55,255 bases of DNA from Eubacteriaceae bacterium Marseille-Q4139 (GCA_018223415.1 JAGTTQ010000001.1:1-55255); one strand, 5' to 3'. Shown: positions 8,753-18,225, numbered from the stretch's first letter. Notes: generated by a model from the sequence alone, not told the origin. Numbers and translations: made by a program.

Positions 8753-9148
8753 TCATGCAGGCTTTGCTTTTCCCGTCAGCGCAGCCTGGATGGACTTTTT
8801 CAAATCCAGATCTTCCGGCAATATTCCATACTTTCTCCTATAACGATGAACCAGCTGATAATACCCATGATCATGACTGATAATAAAAATCTGCCCATGA
8901 TCTTCTCTGTTTACCGTATTCCCCAAAAATCCCTTGATTCTGTTGTCCACAGCTTCCTTCCCCGGCTCAACCAGGATTACTCCGACATGAGAACGGACAT
9001 AACCTTTTACTCTTAATCGCCGTCTCAATCCTTCCGTCGTAACAAAAATCAGGACTTGATCGCCCTCTCCAAGCCGCTGCATTCCATTCAATGCCTTATA
9101 GATGAAACTGTCTCCATCCACAAGAAACAGCCTTTTATAGTTCTTCAT
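8753..9148 (-). CDS. PIN-like domain protein of unknown function
   Basis: A 131-aa soluble protein. I read it as a PIN/NYN-like nuclease fold. The N-terminal strand ends LFLVDGDSF, a middle acidic cluster reads EPGKEAVDNRIKGFLG, and a late strand IISHDHGYY carries the D-x-G pattern at the usual place of the third acidic residue. Start chosen at MKNYKRLF because GGGGAG lies 7 nt upstream. A longer reading to 9232 lacks an SD. It lies about 100 bp downstream of rnfB on the same strand with no obvious terminator between, so it may be the last gene of the rnf transcript. The fold call is by eye only. Confidence 0.6.
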   Translation of the reverse strand: MKNYKRLFLVDGDSFIYKALNGMQRLGEGDQVLIFVTTEGLRRRLRVKGYVRSHVGVILVEPGKEAVDNRIKGFLGNTVNREDHGQIFIISHDHGYYQLVHRYRRKYGILPEDLDLKKSIQAALTGKAKPA

Positions 9149-9244
9149 GTTTTGCTCCCCATCCCTGTCTCCGTAAGCAAAAAGCGCCGCAGACAGCCCC
9201 ATCTTCCTGGCTGCCCGCAGCGTTTTCACCAATCTTCAATTCTC

Positions 9245-10036
9245 CTACAAAATCACCTTCGCCGGGCACTTTGCCGCGCACTTGCCGCAGTTGGTGCACT
9301 TGGAATAGTCGATCACGGCGACGTTATTGTCCATATGGATCGCATCGAACTCGCACTGCTTGGTGCAGAGCGTACAGCCGATACAGCCGGCGTCGCATTT
9401 TTTCTTCACGTCGGCGCCCTTGTCGTGGGAGCTGCACTGGACAAGGTGCTCTGCCTTGTACGGCACAAGCTCGATCAAATGTCTCGGGCAGGCCTCCGTA
9501 CACTTTCCGCAGGCCACGCACTTTTCCTTATCCACGACAGCCACGCCGTCCACCACGTGAATGGCGTCAAACTGGCAGGCCTTCACGCAGCTTCCGGAGC
9601 CGAGGCAGCCGTAAGCGCAGGCCTTGTCGCCGGCGCCGGGAACGACCGTAATCTTATTGCAGTCCTCGATGCCGTAATAGCTGTACTGCACATTGGCCTT
9701 GTCGCAGGTGCCCTTGCACTTCACGAACGCCACCATTTTCTCTGCGCTTCCGGCCTCTACGCCCATGATGGCCGCAATCTTGTCGGCCACCGGCGCGCCG
9801 CCAACCGGACATGCGTTTACCGGGGCTTTCCCCTCTGCGATGGCCTTAGCCAGCGCATCACAGCCTGCAAAGCCGCAGCCGCCGCAGTTATTTCCGGGAA
9901 GCTCCTCGCGGACGAGGATTTCCTTTTCATCTACTTCAACCTTAAACTTCTCGCTGGCAATTCCCAAAAGCACGCCGATGATGATGCCGACCGCACCGAC
10001 GAGAACCGCCGCGATGATTACACCTGTCATATTCAT
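9245..10036 (-). CDS. rnfB: Rnf complex subunit B, iron-sulfur protein
   Basis: Electron-input subunit of the ion-translocating ferredoxin:NAD+ oxidoreductase. One N-terminal membrane helix (residues about 5-27) is followed by the Fe-S domain CGGCGFAGCDALAKAI. Four ferredoxin-type Cys clusters follow (CLGSGSC, CVACGKC, CIGCTLC, CTNCGKC), enough for several 4Fe-4S centres. At 263 aa it resembles clostridial RnfB. It is the last gene of the rnfCDGEAB order, 15 bp after rnfA. Confidence 0.96.
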   Translation of the reverse strand: MNMTGVIIAAVLVGAVGIIIGVLLGIASEKFKVEVDEKEILVREELPGNNCGGCGFAGCDALAKAIAEGKAPVNACPVGGAPVADKIAAIMGVEAGSAEKMVAFVKCKGTCDKANVQYSYYGIEDCNKITVVPGAGDKACAYGCLGSGSCVKACQFDAIHVVDGVAVVDKEKCVACGKCTEACPRHLIELVPYKAEHLVQCSSHDKGADVKKKCDAGCIGCTLCTKQCEFDAIHMDNNVAVIDYSKCTNCGKCAAKCPAKVIL

Positions 10037-10051
10037 CCTTCGTCTCCTCCT

Positions 10052-10645
10052 TTAAATCAGGCCGGAAAATCCGAAGAAGGCAATCGACATCAGGCCGGCC
10101 GTAATTAAGACAATCGGGGATCCCTGGAAGGAACGTGGCACATCGTTGTACTCGATCTTTTCACGGATGCCGGCCAACAGGACGATGGCGATGGTAAAGC
10201 CTACGGAAATACCGATGCCGTTGACGACGCTCTCGATAAAGTTGTATTCCTTCTGCACATTCGTCAGGGCAACACCGAGAACGGCGCAGTTGGTGGTAAT
10301 AAGCGGAAGATAAACGCCCAGGGACTGATACAGGGAAACCATGTTCTTCTTCAAGAACATCTCCACGAACTGTACGAGGGCCGCAATTACCAGGATAAAG
10401 ACAATGGTCTGAAGGTACGTCAGATCCACGCCGATGAGGCTCGTCTTCGGATCCAGGAAGAACTGGTAGACGAGGCTTGTGCAGGCGCTTGCGATGGTGA
10501 TAACGAAAATAACCGCAATACCCATGCCGGCCGCCGTCTCTGTTTTCTTGGACACGCCGAGGAACGGGCAGAGGCCAAGGAACTGGCTTAAAACGACGTT
10601 GTTTACCAGGGCAGAGCCGATGGCAATCAGTAATAATTCTTTCAT
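10052..10645 (-). CDS. rnfA: Rnf complex subunit A
   Basis: Integral membrane subunit, 197 aa with about six helices, of the RnfA/NqrE family. Recognisable elements are the N-terminal NNVVLSQFLGLCPFLGVS, with its conserved Cys, and LITTNCAVLGVAL in the middle, whose Cys is thought to hold a membrane 2Fe-2S centre shared with RnfE. It is followed closely by rnfB and preceded by rnfE with a 15-bp gap. Confidence 0.97.
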   Translation of the reverse strand: MKELLLIAIGSALVNNVVLSQFLGLCPFLGVSKKTETAAGMGIAVIFVITIASACTSLVYQFFLDPKTSLIGVDLTYLQTIVFILVIAALVQFVEMFLKKNMVSLYQSLGVYLPLITTNCAVLGVALTNVQKEYNFIESVVNGIGISVGFTIAIVLLAGIREKIEYNDVPRSFQGSPIVLITAGLMSIAFFGFSGLI

Positions 10646-10660
10646 TCTCCCGTCTCCTCC

Positions 10661-11467
10661 TTATTCTGCTTTGTTTTCAGCAGCCTTTGCCGCCTCGGCA
10701 GCCTTTTTTGCTGCCAGCGCCTTCTCAGCCGCCGCCTTCTTTTCCGCAGCCGCTTTCGCCGCTGCCTCAGCCTTCTTCTCTGCCAGGACAGCATGGTTCG
10801 CCGCACATGCGGAGCCGGAACAGGTCAGGCAGTTCCCGCCGCAGGCCAACTCCGATCTCGGAGCGTCGCCGTTGGTGGCAGACGGAAGCTTTAACTTGTT
10901 CTGGATCGCCGCCAGCATGGCCAGCGTTAAAAGTGCGCCGGGAGCCAGGATCATGATGGAGATATGGAAGCTCTCCGGGATGATCGTATGGCCGAAGAAT
11001 GCGCCTGCGCCGAGGATCTCACGGAAAATACCGATGATCGTTAAGGAACAGGTAAATCCGAGTCCCATGCCGAGTCCGTCAAAGAAAGACTCCACCGGGC
11101 CGTTTTTCGACGCATACGCCTCGGCACGGCCGAGGATGATGCAGTTTACAACGATTAACGGGATATAGATTCCCAGAGCATCGTAAAGGGACGAGACATA
11201 GCCCTGGATCAAAAGCTGTACGATTGTAACCAGGCTGGCTACAACGACGATAAAGGCCGGGATCCTCACCCGGTCAGGGATGATATTCCGAAGAGCCGAG
11301 ATCAGCAGGTTGGAAAACATCAGGACGGCTGTGGTGGAAAGTCCCATGCCAAGGCCGTTGATGGCAGATGTCGTCGTCGCAAGAGTCGGACACATTCCGA
11401 GCATCAGGATGAAGGTCGGATTCTCTTTGATAATACCGTTATACAAGCGTTCTGTACATTTGTTCAT
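10661..11467 (-). CDS. rnfE: Rnf complex subunit E with Cys-rich, Ala/Lys-rich C-terminal extension
   Basis: Paralogue of RnfA in the membrane core. Residues about 1-200 are the usual six-helix domain, with LMLGMCPTLATTTSA and LIVVNCIILGRAEA as hallmarks. After that the protein continues for about 65 residues with a soluble tail. This holds four cysteines (CGGNCLTCSGSAC) and then a long Ala/Lys/Glu helix of repeated EKKAAAE-like units. RnfE is normally near 200-230 aa, so the 268-aa length is due to this tail. The Cys cluster could bind metal or a cofactor (inference). Confidence 0.95.
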   Translation of the reverse strand: MNKCTERLYNGIIKENPTFILMLGMCPTLATTTSAINGLGMGLSTTAVLMFSNLLISALRNIIPDRVRIPAFIVVVASLVTIVQLLIQGYVSSLYDALGIYIPLIVVNCIILGRAEAYASKNGPVESFFDGLGMGLGFTCSLTIIGIFREILGAGAFFGHTIIPESFHISIMILAPGALLTLAMLAAIQNKLKLPSATNGDAPRSELACGGNCLTCSGSACAANHAVLAEKKAEAAAKAAAEKKAAAEKALAAKKAAEAAKAAENKAE

Positions 11468-11481
11468 GATATCCCACCTCC

Positions 11482-12105
11482 TCAGTTAATATAGGTATGC
11501 AGGTAATAGAGAGCTGCATTCACCGCATTTGTCACCGCGTTGGACGTGATCGTCGCGCCGCTGATGGCGTCGATTTCCGTATCCGCCGACGCACCGTTCT
11601 TTGTCACCGTCAGCTTATCGGCATTCTTTCCGATATACTGGCCCTTGAAATCATCTTCCTTCGCCTTAAGGCCGAGGCCTGGCGTATCGCTGATCTCGCG
11701 GATGCCGACGCCTGTGATCGTGCCGTCTGCGTCAAAGCCAACGGAAATCTTCACGGCGCCGCCGTAGCTGTCGTTGGATAACGAGTTTAACACATAGCCG
11801 ACCGTGTTTCCGGAAGCGTCCTTTCCCTCTAACGCCGACTCAACGGCGATGCCGCCGAGATTCAGGCCGGAAAGCTCGCCGGAAGCCTCCATGACAGCGA
11901 TCTGTTCCTCGGAGCCCTCCACCGCCGTGAATTCGGAAGCGGCAGGGAGAACCTCCCGGTACGTCCTGTTGTTGGCCTCGATGGTGGCCTGCGCAATGGG
12001 ATCCTTCGTCAGTTCATAGACGAAGCCGAGGCAGAGGCCGGAAACCAGCGTGATGGCAAACAGGATCAGGGCGTCTTTCATAAAACTGGATTTACTTGCT
12101 GCCAT
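11482..12105 (-). CDS. rnfG: Rnf complex subunit G, FMN-binding
   Basis: Single-pass membrane subunit carrying covalently bound FMN. An N-terminal membrane helix (about residues 8-30) precedes the extracytoplasmic domain. The flavinylation motif SGATITSNAV near the C-terminus contains the acceptor Thr. Start at MAASKSSFMKDAL (12105), because a GGGGG SD is correctly spaced. This gives a 14-bp overlap with rnfD, and a longer reading to 12153 would overlap more. 207 aa, normal for RnfG. Confidence 0.96.
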   Translation of the reverse strand: MAASKSSFMKDALILFAITLVSGLCLGFVYELTKDPIAQATIEANNRTYREVLPAASEFTAVEGSEEQIAVMEASGELSGLNLGGIAVESALEGKDASGNTVGYVLNSLSNDSYGGAVKISVGFDADGTITGVGIREISDTPGLGLKAKEDDFKGQYIGKNADKLTVTKNGASADTEIDAISGATITSNAVTNAVNAALYYLHTYIN

Positions 12106-13036
12106 TTTTCTTACCCCCTTTTCCGAATGCTGTTGGAAGCGTGGCCTTTTCAATTAACGGCACAAGCATGTTGCAGATGATGATCGCATAGGAAACGCCC
12201 TCTGCGCTGCCGCCGAAAATACGGAAAAGCCCCGTAAGGAGTCCCAAAATCACGCCGAAAACAAGCTGGCCGCCAGGAGTAATCGGGCTTGTGACATAGT
12301 CCGTCGCCATGAAGAAGGCGCCGAAAATAAGGCCGCCGCCGCAGACCTCAGCCGCCACATAGGAAAGATCCTGCCGGCCGAAAATAAACGCGAACACGGC
12401 AAAGGTCAGTATGTAGGCTGCCGGGATCTTGATGCTTATAACCTTCTTATATAAAAGGTAAGCCGCACCGATCAAAAGAGCCACCGTGGAAACCTCGCCG
12501 ATGGTTCCCGGAATCTTTCCAAGGAACATGGCCATCAGGTCATACTCGCCGCCTGCCTTCATCGCAGCAAGAGGCGTCGCACTTGCAACAGCGTCGATGG
12601 ACGGGTCATAGAACCGTGTCATCGGGCCTGCAAAGGAAATCAAAAGGAAACACCTGGCCGCAAGCGCCGGGTTCATCCAGTTCTGTCCGAGGCCGCCGTA
12701 AAGCTGCTTTACGATGATGATCGCAAAGACGCCGCCTAAAACCGGGATCCAGATCGGGATGGTCGGCGGCATGTTAAGGCCCAGGATCATGCCCGTCACG
12801 ACGGCACTGCCGTCACTGATCGTAATCGGTTTTCCCATGAGGGATTCAAAGACATACTCGCTGAGGACGCATGCCAGAACCGTTGCAACAACAACAAACA
12901 GGGAATAAACCCCAAACTGTATCACACCCCAGGCTGTCGCCGGAAGCATGGCAATCGCCACATCGTACATCAGGTTCTTCGTGGCAACCTTGCTGCGTAC
13001 ATGAGGTGAGGATGATACATGAAATAAATTACTCAT
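12092..13036 (-). CDS. rnfD: Rnf complex subunit D
   Basis: Polytopic membrane subunit (314 aa, about 9-10 helices) of the RnfD/NqrB family. The N-terminus HVRSKVATKNLMYDV and the flavin-attachment region MATDYVTSPITPGGQ are recognisable. It is proposed to form part of the Na+/H+ path together with RnfG. It begins 12 bp after rnfC and overlaps rnfG by 14 bp. Confidence 0.97.
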   Translation of the reverse strand: MSNLFHVSSSPHVRSKVATKNLMYDVAIAMLPATAWGVIQFGVYSLFVVVATVLACVLSEYVFESLMGKPITISDGSAVVTGMILGLNMPPTIPIWIPVLGGVFAIIIVKQLYGGLGQNWMNPALAARCFLLISFAGPMTRFYDPSIDAVASATPLAAMKAGGEYDLMAMFLGKIPGTIGEVSTVALLIGAAYLLYKKVISIKIPAAYILTFAVFAFIFGRQDLSYVAAEVCGGGLIFGAFFMATDYVTSPITPGGQLVFGVILGLLTGLFRIFGGSAEGVSYAIIICNMLVPLIEKATLPTAFGKGGKKNGSK

Positions 13037-13048
13037 TTTTTCCGCCTC

Positions 13049-14377
13049 CTACGCTTTCTTTCTTCTGGCCGCCATCACAGCCTTCCGCATTTCCTTGAAT
13101 GCCTGGGTCAGTGGACGGTGGGCCGGACAGATATAGGTACAGCTTCCGCATTCGCAGCATTCCATACCGTTCAGTTTCTCAAACAAAGCCAGATCGCTCC
13201 GCTCTGCCGCCGCCATCATAAGCACCGGCACAACGTGGCCGGGACATACCTCGACGCAGCGTCCGCAGCGGATGCAGGCCGTCTCGGCGTTTGCGGAAAC
13301 CTCATCCTTCGTAAAGCAGGTCAGGGCCGAGGAGGTCTTCATCACCGGGATATCCAGAGAGAACAGCGCCTGCCCCATCATCGGGCCGCCGGAGATCATC
13401 TTTTCCGGCTCGGTCTTAAAGCCGCCGGCAGCTTCTAAAAGTTCTCTGTAATTCGTTCCGAGGCGTACCTCGAAATTCTGCGGATTCGCAACAGCATCAC
13501 CGGTCACAGTGATAATCCTGCGGATTAACGGAATATTCTCACAGACTGCATTATAAATCGAGACAACCGTATCCACGTTGTCCACGATACAGCCGGCGTC
13601 GGCCGGGAGCATGGTGGAGTTGATCTCTCTGCCGCCGGTCACGGCATAGATTAAGAAACGCTCGCCTCCCTGCGGATACTTCGTCTTTAACGGGCAAACC
13701 TCAATCCGCGGCTCGTCCTTTACAAGCGCCGTCAGTTTTTCGATGGCCTGCGGCTTGTTCTCCTCGATACCGATGACGCCCTTCGCCTTGTCGAAAAGCT
13801 TTAAAATCACCTTCAGACCGCCGACGAGCTTCTCCGGCTGTTCCATCATCACGCGGTAATCGGAGGTCAGATACGGCTCACACTCTGCCGCATTGACGAT
13901 TACATAGTCGATGGCGTTTTCATCCTTTGGCGTCAGCTTTACGTTCGTCGGGAAACCGGCGCCGCCGAGGCCTACAATCCCGGCCTCCTTCACAATGTCG
14001 CGGATCTCCTGCTTGGAAAGCTCCGTATAATCCCGCGGCACGCCGAAGCCCTCCACGGCCTTATATTCCCCGTCGTTTTCCACGATAATGGAGGAAACCA
14101 TGCTGCCGTTTGCCACAAGCCTCGGTTCGATGGCCTTTACCGTTCCCGAGACGGAACAGATGACGTTTGCCGAAATAAAACCGCCGGCTTCAGCAATCTT
14201 CTGTCCCACCAGCACCTGATCGCCTTTTGCGACAAGGGGCTTGGCCGGGGCGCCGATGTGCTGAGACAGCGGGAATACCAGCTCGCCTTTGGGCTGGATG
14301 ACCTGAATCGGCTTATCTTCGGACAGCTCTTTCCCCTCATAGGGATGAACGCCGCCAATAAATGTCCTCAGACCCAT
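13049..14377 (-). CDS. rnfC: Rnf complex subunit C, NADH-dehydrogenase-like
   Basis: Soluble NAD(H)- and FMN-binding subunit that also carries two 4Fe-4S clusters. The Rossmann-like region includes VGLGGAGFPTNVKL and VIVNAAECEPYLTSDYR. The clusters are CIRCGRCVEVCP and CCECGSCTYICP near the C-terminus. Start at MGLRTFIGG (14377), supported by AGAAGG 9 nt upstream. The longer ORF to 14566 runs through the promoter and is an artefact. 442 aa, normal. First gene of the six-gene rnf operon. Confidence 0.97.
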   Translation of the reverse strand: MGLRTFIGGVHPYEGKELSEDKPIQVIQPKGELVFPLSQHIGAPAKPLVAKGDQVLVGQKIAEAGGFISANVICSVSGTVKAIEPRLVANGSMVSSIIVENDGEYKAVEGFGVPRDYTELSKQEIRDIVKEAGIVGLGGAGFPTNVKLTPKDENAIDYVIVNAAECEPYLTSDYRVMMEQPEKLVGGLKVILKLFDKAKGVIGIEENKPQAIEKLTALVKDEPRIEVCPLKTKYPQGGERFLIYAVTGGREINSTMLPADAGCIVDNVDTVVSIYNAVCENIPLIRRIITVTGDAVANPQNFEVRLGTNYRELLEAAGGFKTEPEKMISGGPMMGQALFSLDIPVMKTSSALTCFTKDEVSANAETACIRCGRCVEVCPGHVVPVLMMAAAERSDLALFEKLNGMECCECGSCTYICPAHRPLTQAFKEMRKAVMAARRKKA

Positions 14378-14424
14378 GAAACAAACCTTCTTTCTGTAAA
14401 TATTCAATAGTACTGCCGAAACAT

Positions 14425-14453
14425 AGTATAGCATACTTGTCACTTCAGCACAA
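14425..14453 (-). promoter_or_regulatory. promoter of the rnfCDGEAB operon
   Basis: Minus-strand TTGTGC (14448-14453), 17-bp spacer, TATACT (14425-14430), about 50 bp before the rnfC start. Confidence 0.65.
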
Positions 14454-14522
14454 TTAGTAAATGGATAACTTTTTAACAGAATCTTTATGTTTTCGTCCGT
14501 GTACTTAAAAAAATACAAATTT

Positions 14523-14561
14523 GACGCGGCCCGGCTTTGAAAAATAAACCAGGGCCGCGTC
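14523..14561 (-). terminator. terminator of the MarR-ABC operon
   Basis: A strong GC-rich stem (arms 14523-14534 and 14549-14561, GACGCGGCCC pairing with GGGCCGCGTC) lies 24 bp after the stop of the distal ABC gene. Downstream on the minus strand are T-rich stretches but no perfect T-run. Confidence 0.7.
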
Positions 14562-14584
14562 TTCAAAAAAGAAAAGAAACTTAT

Positions 14585-16462
14585 CTAATCCAGCTCGGAA
14601 ATTCCCGTGTAGAGCTCATAGTACCGCCCCTTCTGGGCCAGCAGATCGTCGTGGTCGCCGCGCTCGATGATCTCGCCGTTCTCCAGAACCATGATGGCGT
14701 TGGCGTTTCTTACGGTGGAAAGCCGGTGGGCAATCACGAACGTCGTCCTGTCTGCCATCAGCCGGTCCATGCCCTCCTCGATGTGCTTTTCCGTCCTCGT
14801 ATCGACGGAGCTGGTGGCCTCGTCCAGAATTAAAATCGGCGCTTTGGAGACGGCCGCCCTGGCAATATTAAGAAGCTGCCTCTGCCCCTGGCTCAAATTG
14901 GCGCCGTCGCTCTCTAACATCGTATCATAGCCGTGGGGCAGCCGCATGATAAAGGAATGGGCCGACGCCGTCTTTGCCGCCTGGATGACCTCCTCGTCGG
15001 TGGCGTCAAGGCGCCCGTAGCGGATGTTCTCCATGACCGTCCCCGTAAAAAGGTGGGTATCCTGGAGCACCATGGCGATGTTTTTCCGCAGCTCCTCCCG
15101 CTTGATATGGCGGATGTCCACGCCGTCGATGGTGATGGAGCCCGACTGGATGTCGTAAAACCTGTTGATTAAGTTGGTAATCGTCGTCTTTCCTGCGCCG
15201 GTGGAGCCGACAAAGGCGATCTTCTGCCCCGGCTTTGCATAGAGGCTGATGTCCTTTAAAATCACCTTATCCGGCGTATAGCCGAAGGTCACATGGTCGA
15301 GAACCACGTTGCCGCGCATGTCCTTAAAGGCCACGGCATCTTCATCGTCGGCCGGCTCCGGCTCCTCGTCCATGACAGCAAAGACACGTTCCGCGCCTGC
15401 GAGCGCCGAAAAGACGTTGGAGACCTGCATGGAAATCTCGTTGATGGGCCTGGAAAACTGCCTGGAAAAGTTTAAAAATACGGTCAGCCCGCCGACGTCA
15501 AAGCCCCTGAGCACACAGAGCAGGCCGCCGATGCAGGCAGTCAGGGAGTAATTGACCTGGCTCAGATTGTTCATGACCGGCCCCATCATGCCGCCCAAAA
15601 ACTGGGCCTTGATCTGTTTGTTCCTGAGATCCTTATTGAGGATGTCAAATTCCTCCTCCGCGATCTCTTCATGGCAGAACACCTTCACCACCTTCTGCCC
15701 GGTGATCGTCTCCTCGATATAGCCGTTTAAAGCGCCGAGAGCCGACTGCTGGGCGTTGAAAAACTTCTGGCTGCGGCTTGCGACGGCGCCGCCGGCCTTC
15801 AGCATTAACGGGATCAGCACCAAAGTAATCACCGTCAGGTAAAGATTCGTATAAATCATGAGCCCCAGAGTGCCGATGATGCTTAAAGCCCCTGCAAAAA
15901 GCTGCACCAGCGTGCTGCTCAGCATGTTCCCGATGGTGTCCACGTCGTTGGTGAACCGGCTCATCAGATCGCCGTTTGCGTTGGTGTCATAAAACCGCAC
16001 GGGAAGCGCCTGCATCTTCGCAAACAAGTCGGTGCGGATCCGAAGCAGCGCATCCTGGGCCACGGTCAGCATGATCCGCGCCTGGAAATAGTTGGCTGCC
16101 ACACCGACGATGTAAACACAGGCCATCACCATAAGGCCGCCGAAAAGGCCGGACACGCTCCCGCGGCTGCCGTCTGCCGGCGCAATATAGGTATTGATAA
16201 TCGGTCTCAAAAGGTACGATCCGGCCAGGGAAGCCACCGTATTGACGATGACGCAGACAAAGGCCAGCGCAAGCTTTAACCGATCCTGCTCCAGATATTT
16301 CATCAGACGGCCGATGGTGGGCCTCATGTTTTTCGGCTGTCCGCCGCCTCTCGGCCCGCCCGGGCCTCTTCCCGGGCCGCCTGGCCCGCGCCTTCTCGGC
16401 GCCTCCGCCATCCGGTTCCCGTAGCGGCGCCTTAAGCTTTTCGCTCTCTCGCTCTCTGTCAT
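14585..16462 (-). CDS. ABC exporter half-transporter (permease-ATPase), second gene
   Basis: A 625-aa fused membrane/ATPase subunit of the multidrug/lipid exporter class. An unusual Gly/Pro/Arg-rich cytoplasmic N-terminal stretch (about residues 18-45) precedes six membrane helices (about 65-340). The nucleotide-binding domain has Walker A GSTGAGKTT, signature LSQGQRQ, Walker B ILILDEATSSVD and the H-loop AHRLST. It starts inside the previous gene with a 4-bp ATGA overlap, which implies coupled translation and a heterodimeric exporter with the upstream half-transporter. The substrate cannot be deduced. Expression is presumably controlled by the MarR protein encoded first in the operon. Confidence 0.95.
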   Translation of the reverse strand: MTESERAKSLRRRYGNRMAEAPRRRGPGGPGRGPGGPRGGGQPKNMRPTIGRLMKYLEQDRLKLALAFVCVIVNTVASLAGSYLLRPIINTYIAPADGSRGSVSGLFGGLMVMACVYIVGVAANYFQARIMLTVAQDALLRIRTDLFAKMQALPVRFYDTNANGDLMSRFTNDVDTIGNMLSSTLVQLFAGALSIIGTLGLMIYTNLYLTVITLVLIPLMLKAGGAVASRSQKFFNAQQSALGALNGYIEETITGQKVVKVFCHEEIAEEEFDILNKDLRNKQIKAQFLGGMMGPVMNNLSQVNYSLTACIGGLLCVLRGFDVGGLTVFLNFSRQFSRPINEISMQVSNVFSALAGAERVFAVMDEEPEPADDEDAVAFKDMRGNVVLDHVTFGYTPDKVILKDISLYAKPGQKIAFVGSTGAGKTTITNLINRFYDIQSGSITIDGVDIRHIKREELRKNIAMVLQDTHLFTGTVMENIRYGRLDATDEEVIQAAKTASAHSFIMRLPHGYDTMLESDGANLSQGQRQLLNIARAAVSKAPILILDEATSSVDTRTEKHIEEGMDRLMADRTTFVIAHRLSTVRNANAIMVLENGEIIERGDHDDLLAQKGRYYELYTGISELD

Positions 16463-18225
16463 GCCGTCACCTCCTGTCCCGTCACACTGCCCATTTTCGA
16501 GCTTCCCATCTGGGTCGTGTAAATTTCATTGTATGCCTCGCAGCTTTCAAGAAGCTCTGCGTGGGTGCCCTTTCCGATGATCTGCCCGTCCTCGAGGACT
16601 AAAATCAGGTCGGCGTCTTTCACGGAGCTGATCCTCTGGGCGATGATGATCTTTGTCGTGTCCTTTAGCTCGTTTTGGAAGCTCTCCCGGATCCTAGCTT
16701 CCGTCGCCGTATCCACGGCGCTGGTGGAATCGTCGAGAATCAGGATTTTCGGCTTCTTAAGAAGCGCCCTGGCGATACAGAGCCGCTGCTTCTGGCCGCC
16801 GGAGACATTAACGCCGCCCTGGCCCATCTCCGTGCCGTACTCGAACTGGAAGGAACGGACAAAGCCGTCTGCCTGGGCGCTCTTTGCCGCCTCCACGATT
16901 TCCTCCATGGGTGCATCCTCGTTTCCCCAGCGCAGGTTCTCCTCGATGGTGCCGGAAAACAGCACGTTCTTCTGGAGCACCATGCCGACGCCCTCCCGGA
17001 GATTTTTTAAGGAATAATCCCGCACATTGACGCCGTCCACAAGCACTTCACCGCCTGCGGCGTCATAGAGCCTGGGAATTAACTGGACAAGCGACGTCTT
17101 CCCGCTTCCCGTGGAGCCGATGATGCCGATGGTCTGGCCGGACTCCGCCGAAAAGGAAATATGCTCGAGCACCAGGTCGTTTCTGCCGTCCCCTTTCCCG
17201 TAGCCGAAACTCACATCCTTAAATTCCACGCGGCCGGACTCCACCTTTTTCTCCTTATATGCCGCCTCATCATCGTTTAAGTCGATGGGCGTATCCATGA
17301 CCTCGTTGATACGCCGCAAGGACGCCCTGGCACGGGAGCTCTGGAGAAAAATCATGGAGAGCATCATAAGCGACATCAGAATCTGGACAATGTAAGTCGT
17401 AAATGCCGTCAAATCGCCCACCGGCATGCTTCCGGCAATAATCAGGTTCCCGCCGTACCAGACGACGGCTAGCGTCGTGATATTCATCATGAGCATCATG
17501 ACCGGCATCGTCATGATAACGATTCTCATGGCCCTTAAGCTGCTGTCCTTTAAGTCTTCGTTGAGAGCAGAAAACTTTTGGATCTCAAAGTCTTCACGGA
17601 CAAAGGATTTGACGACGCGGACGTTGGTGAGCGCCTCCTGGATCCCGGAGTTTAAGCGGTCCAGCTTTTTCTGAAGCATTTCAAACCGCGGATAAGCCGT
17701 CTTTAAAATCAGCCCGATGCTCAAAATAAGCACAGGGATCACAATCAGAATCACGAGTGCCAGTCTGGCATTCATCGTAAATGCCATAATTAACGCCCCG
17801 ATGAACATGCCCGGCGACCGCAGGGCCATCCGCAGCGCCATCATCAGCACGTTCTGCACCTGCTGGATGTCGTTGGTAAGCCGTGTCACCAGGGAACCGG
17901 TGCTGAATTCGTCAATGTTCGCAAAAGAAAACTGCTGCACCTTCTTAAACACGTCGCTCCGCAGATCGCTCGTAAAGCAGATGGCTGCCTTCGATGAAAA
18001 ATAAGCGCCCAGAATCCCGCCTGCGGCCATGAAGACGACGGCTAAAAGCATCAGGCCGCCGGTTCTTGCAATATAGCCCATATCACGGTTTGCGACGCCG
18101 TTGTTGATAATCATCGACATGAGCTTCGGCAAGAACACCTCGCCGGCCACCTCCGTCAGCATCATGAGCGGGCCGATGATGAACGAGCTGAGATACGGCG
18201 CAATATATTTCCGGTACCGTTTCAT
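16459..18225 (-). CDS. ABC exporter half-transporter (permease-ATPase), first gene
   Basis: A 588-aa fused ABC exporter subunit. Six membrane helices occupy about residues 15-300. The ATPase domain follows, with Walker A GSTGSGKTS, signature VSGGQKQR, Walker B ILILDDSTSAVD and the switch region IIAQRISSV. Walker B ends in Asp (LDDS) where the partner has Glu (LDEA). Such a degenerate catalytic residue is common in one half of heterodimeric exporters, so this half probably carries the non-canonical ATP site. It overlaps marR and the partner ABC gene by 4 bp each. Confidence 0.95.
   Translation of the reverse strand: MKRYRKYIAPYLSSFIIGPLMMLTEVAGEVFLPKLMSMIINNGVANRDMGYIARTGGLMLLAVVFMAAGGILGAYFSSKAAICFTSDLRSDVFKKVQQFSFANIDEFSTGSLVTRLTNDIQQVQNVLMMALRMALRSPGMFIGALIMAFTMNARLALVILIVIPVLILSIGLILKTAYPRFEMLQKKLDRLNSGIQEALTNVRVVKSFVREDFEIQKFSALNEDLKDSSLRAMRIVIMTMPVMMLMMNITTLAVVWYGGNLIIAGSMPVGDLTAFTTYIVQILMSLMMLSMIFLQSSRARASLRRINEVMDTPIDLNDDEAAYKEKKVESGRVEFKDVSFGYGKGDGRNDLVLEHISFSAESGQTIGIIGSTGSGKTSLVQLIPRLYDAAGGEVLVDGVNVRDYSLKNLREGVGMVLQKNVLFSGTIEENLRWGNEDAPMEEIVEAAKSAQADGFVRSFQFEYGTEMGQGGVNVSGGQKQRLCIARALLKKPKILILDDSTSAVDTATEARIRESFQNELKDTTKIIIAQRISSVKDADLILVLEDGQIIGKGTHAELLESCEAYNEIYTTQMGSSKMGSVTGQEVTA

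Noticed and set aside
9271..9651. Arg/Ser-rich plus-strand ORFs opposite rnfB
   Set aside because: They are complementary shadows of the Cys/Ala-rich rnfB sequence without SD or domains.
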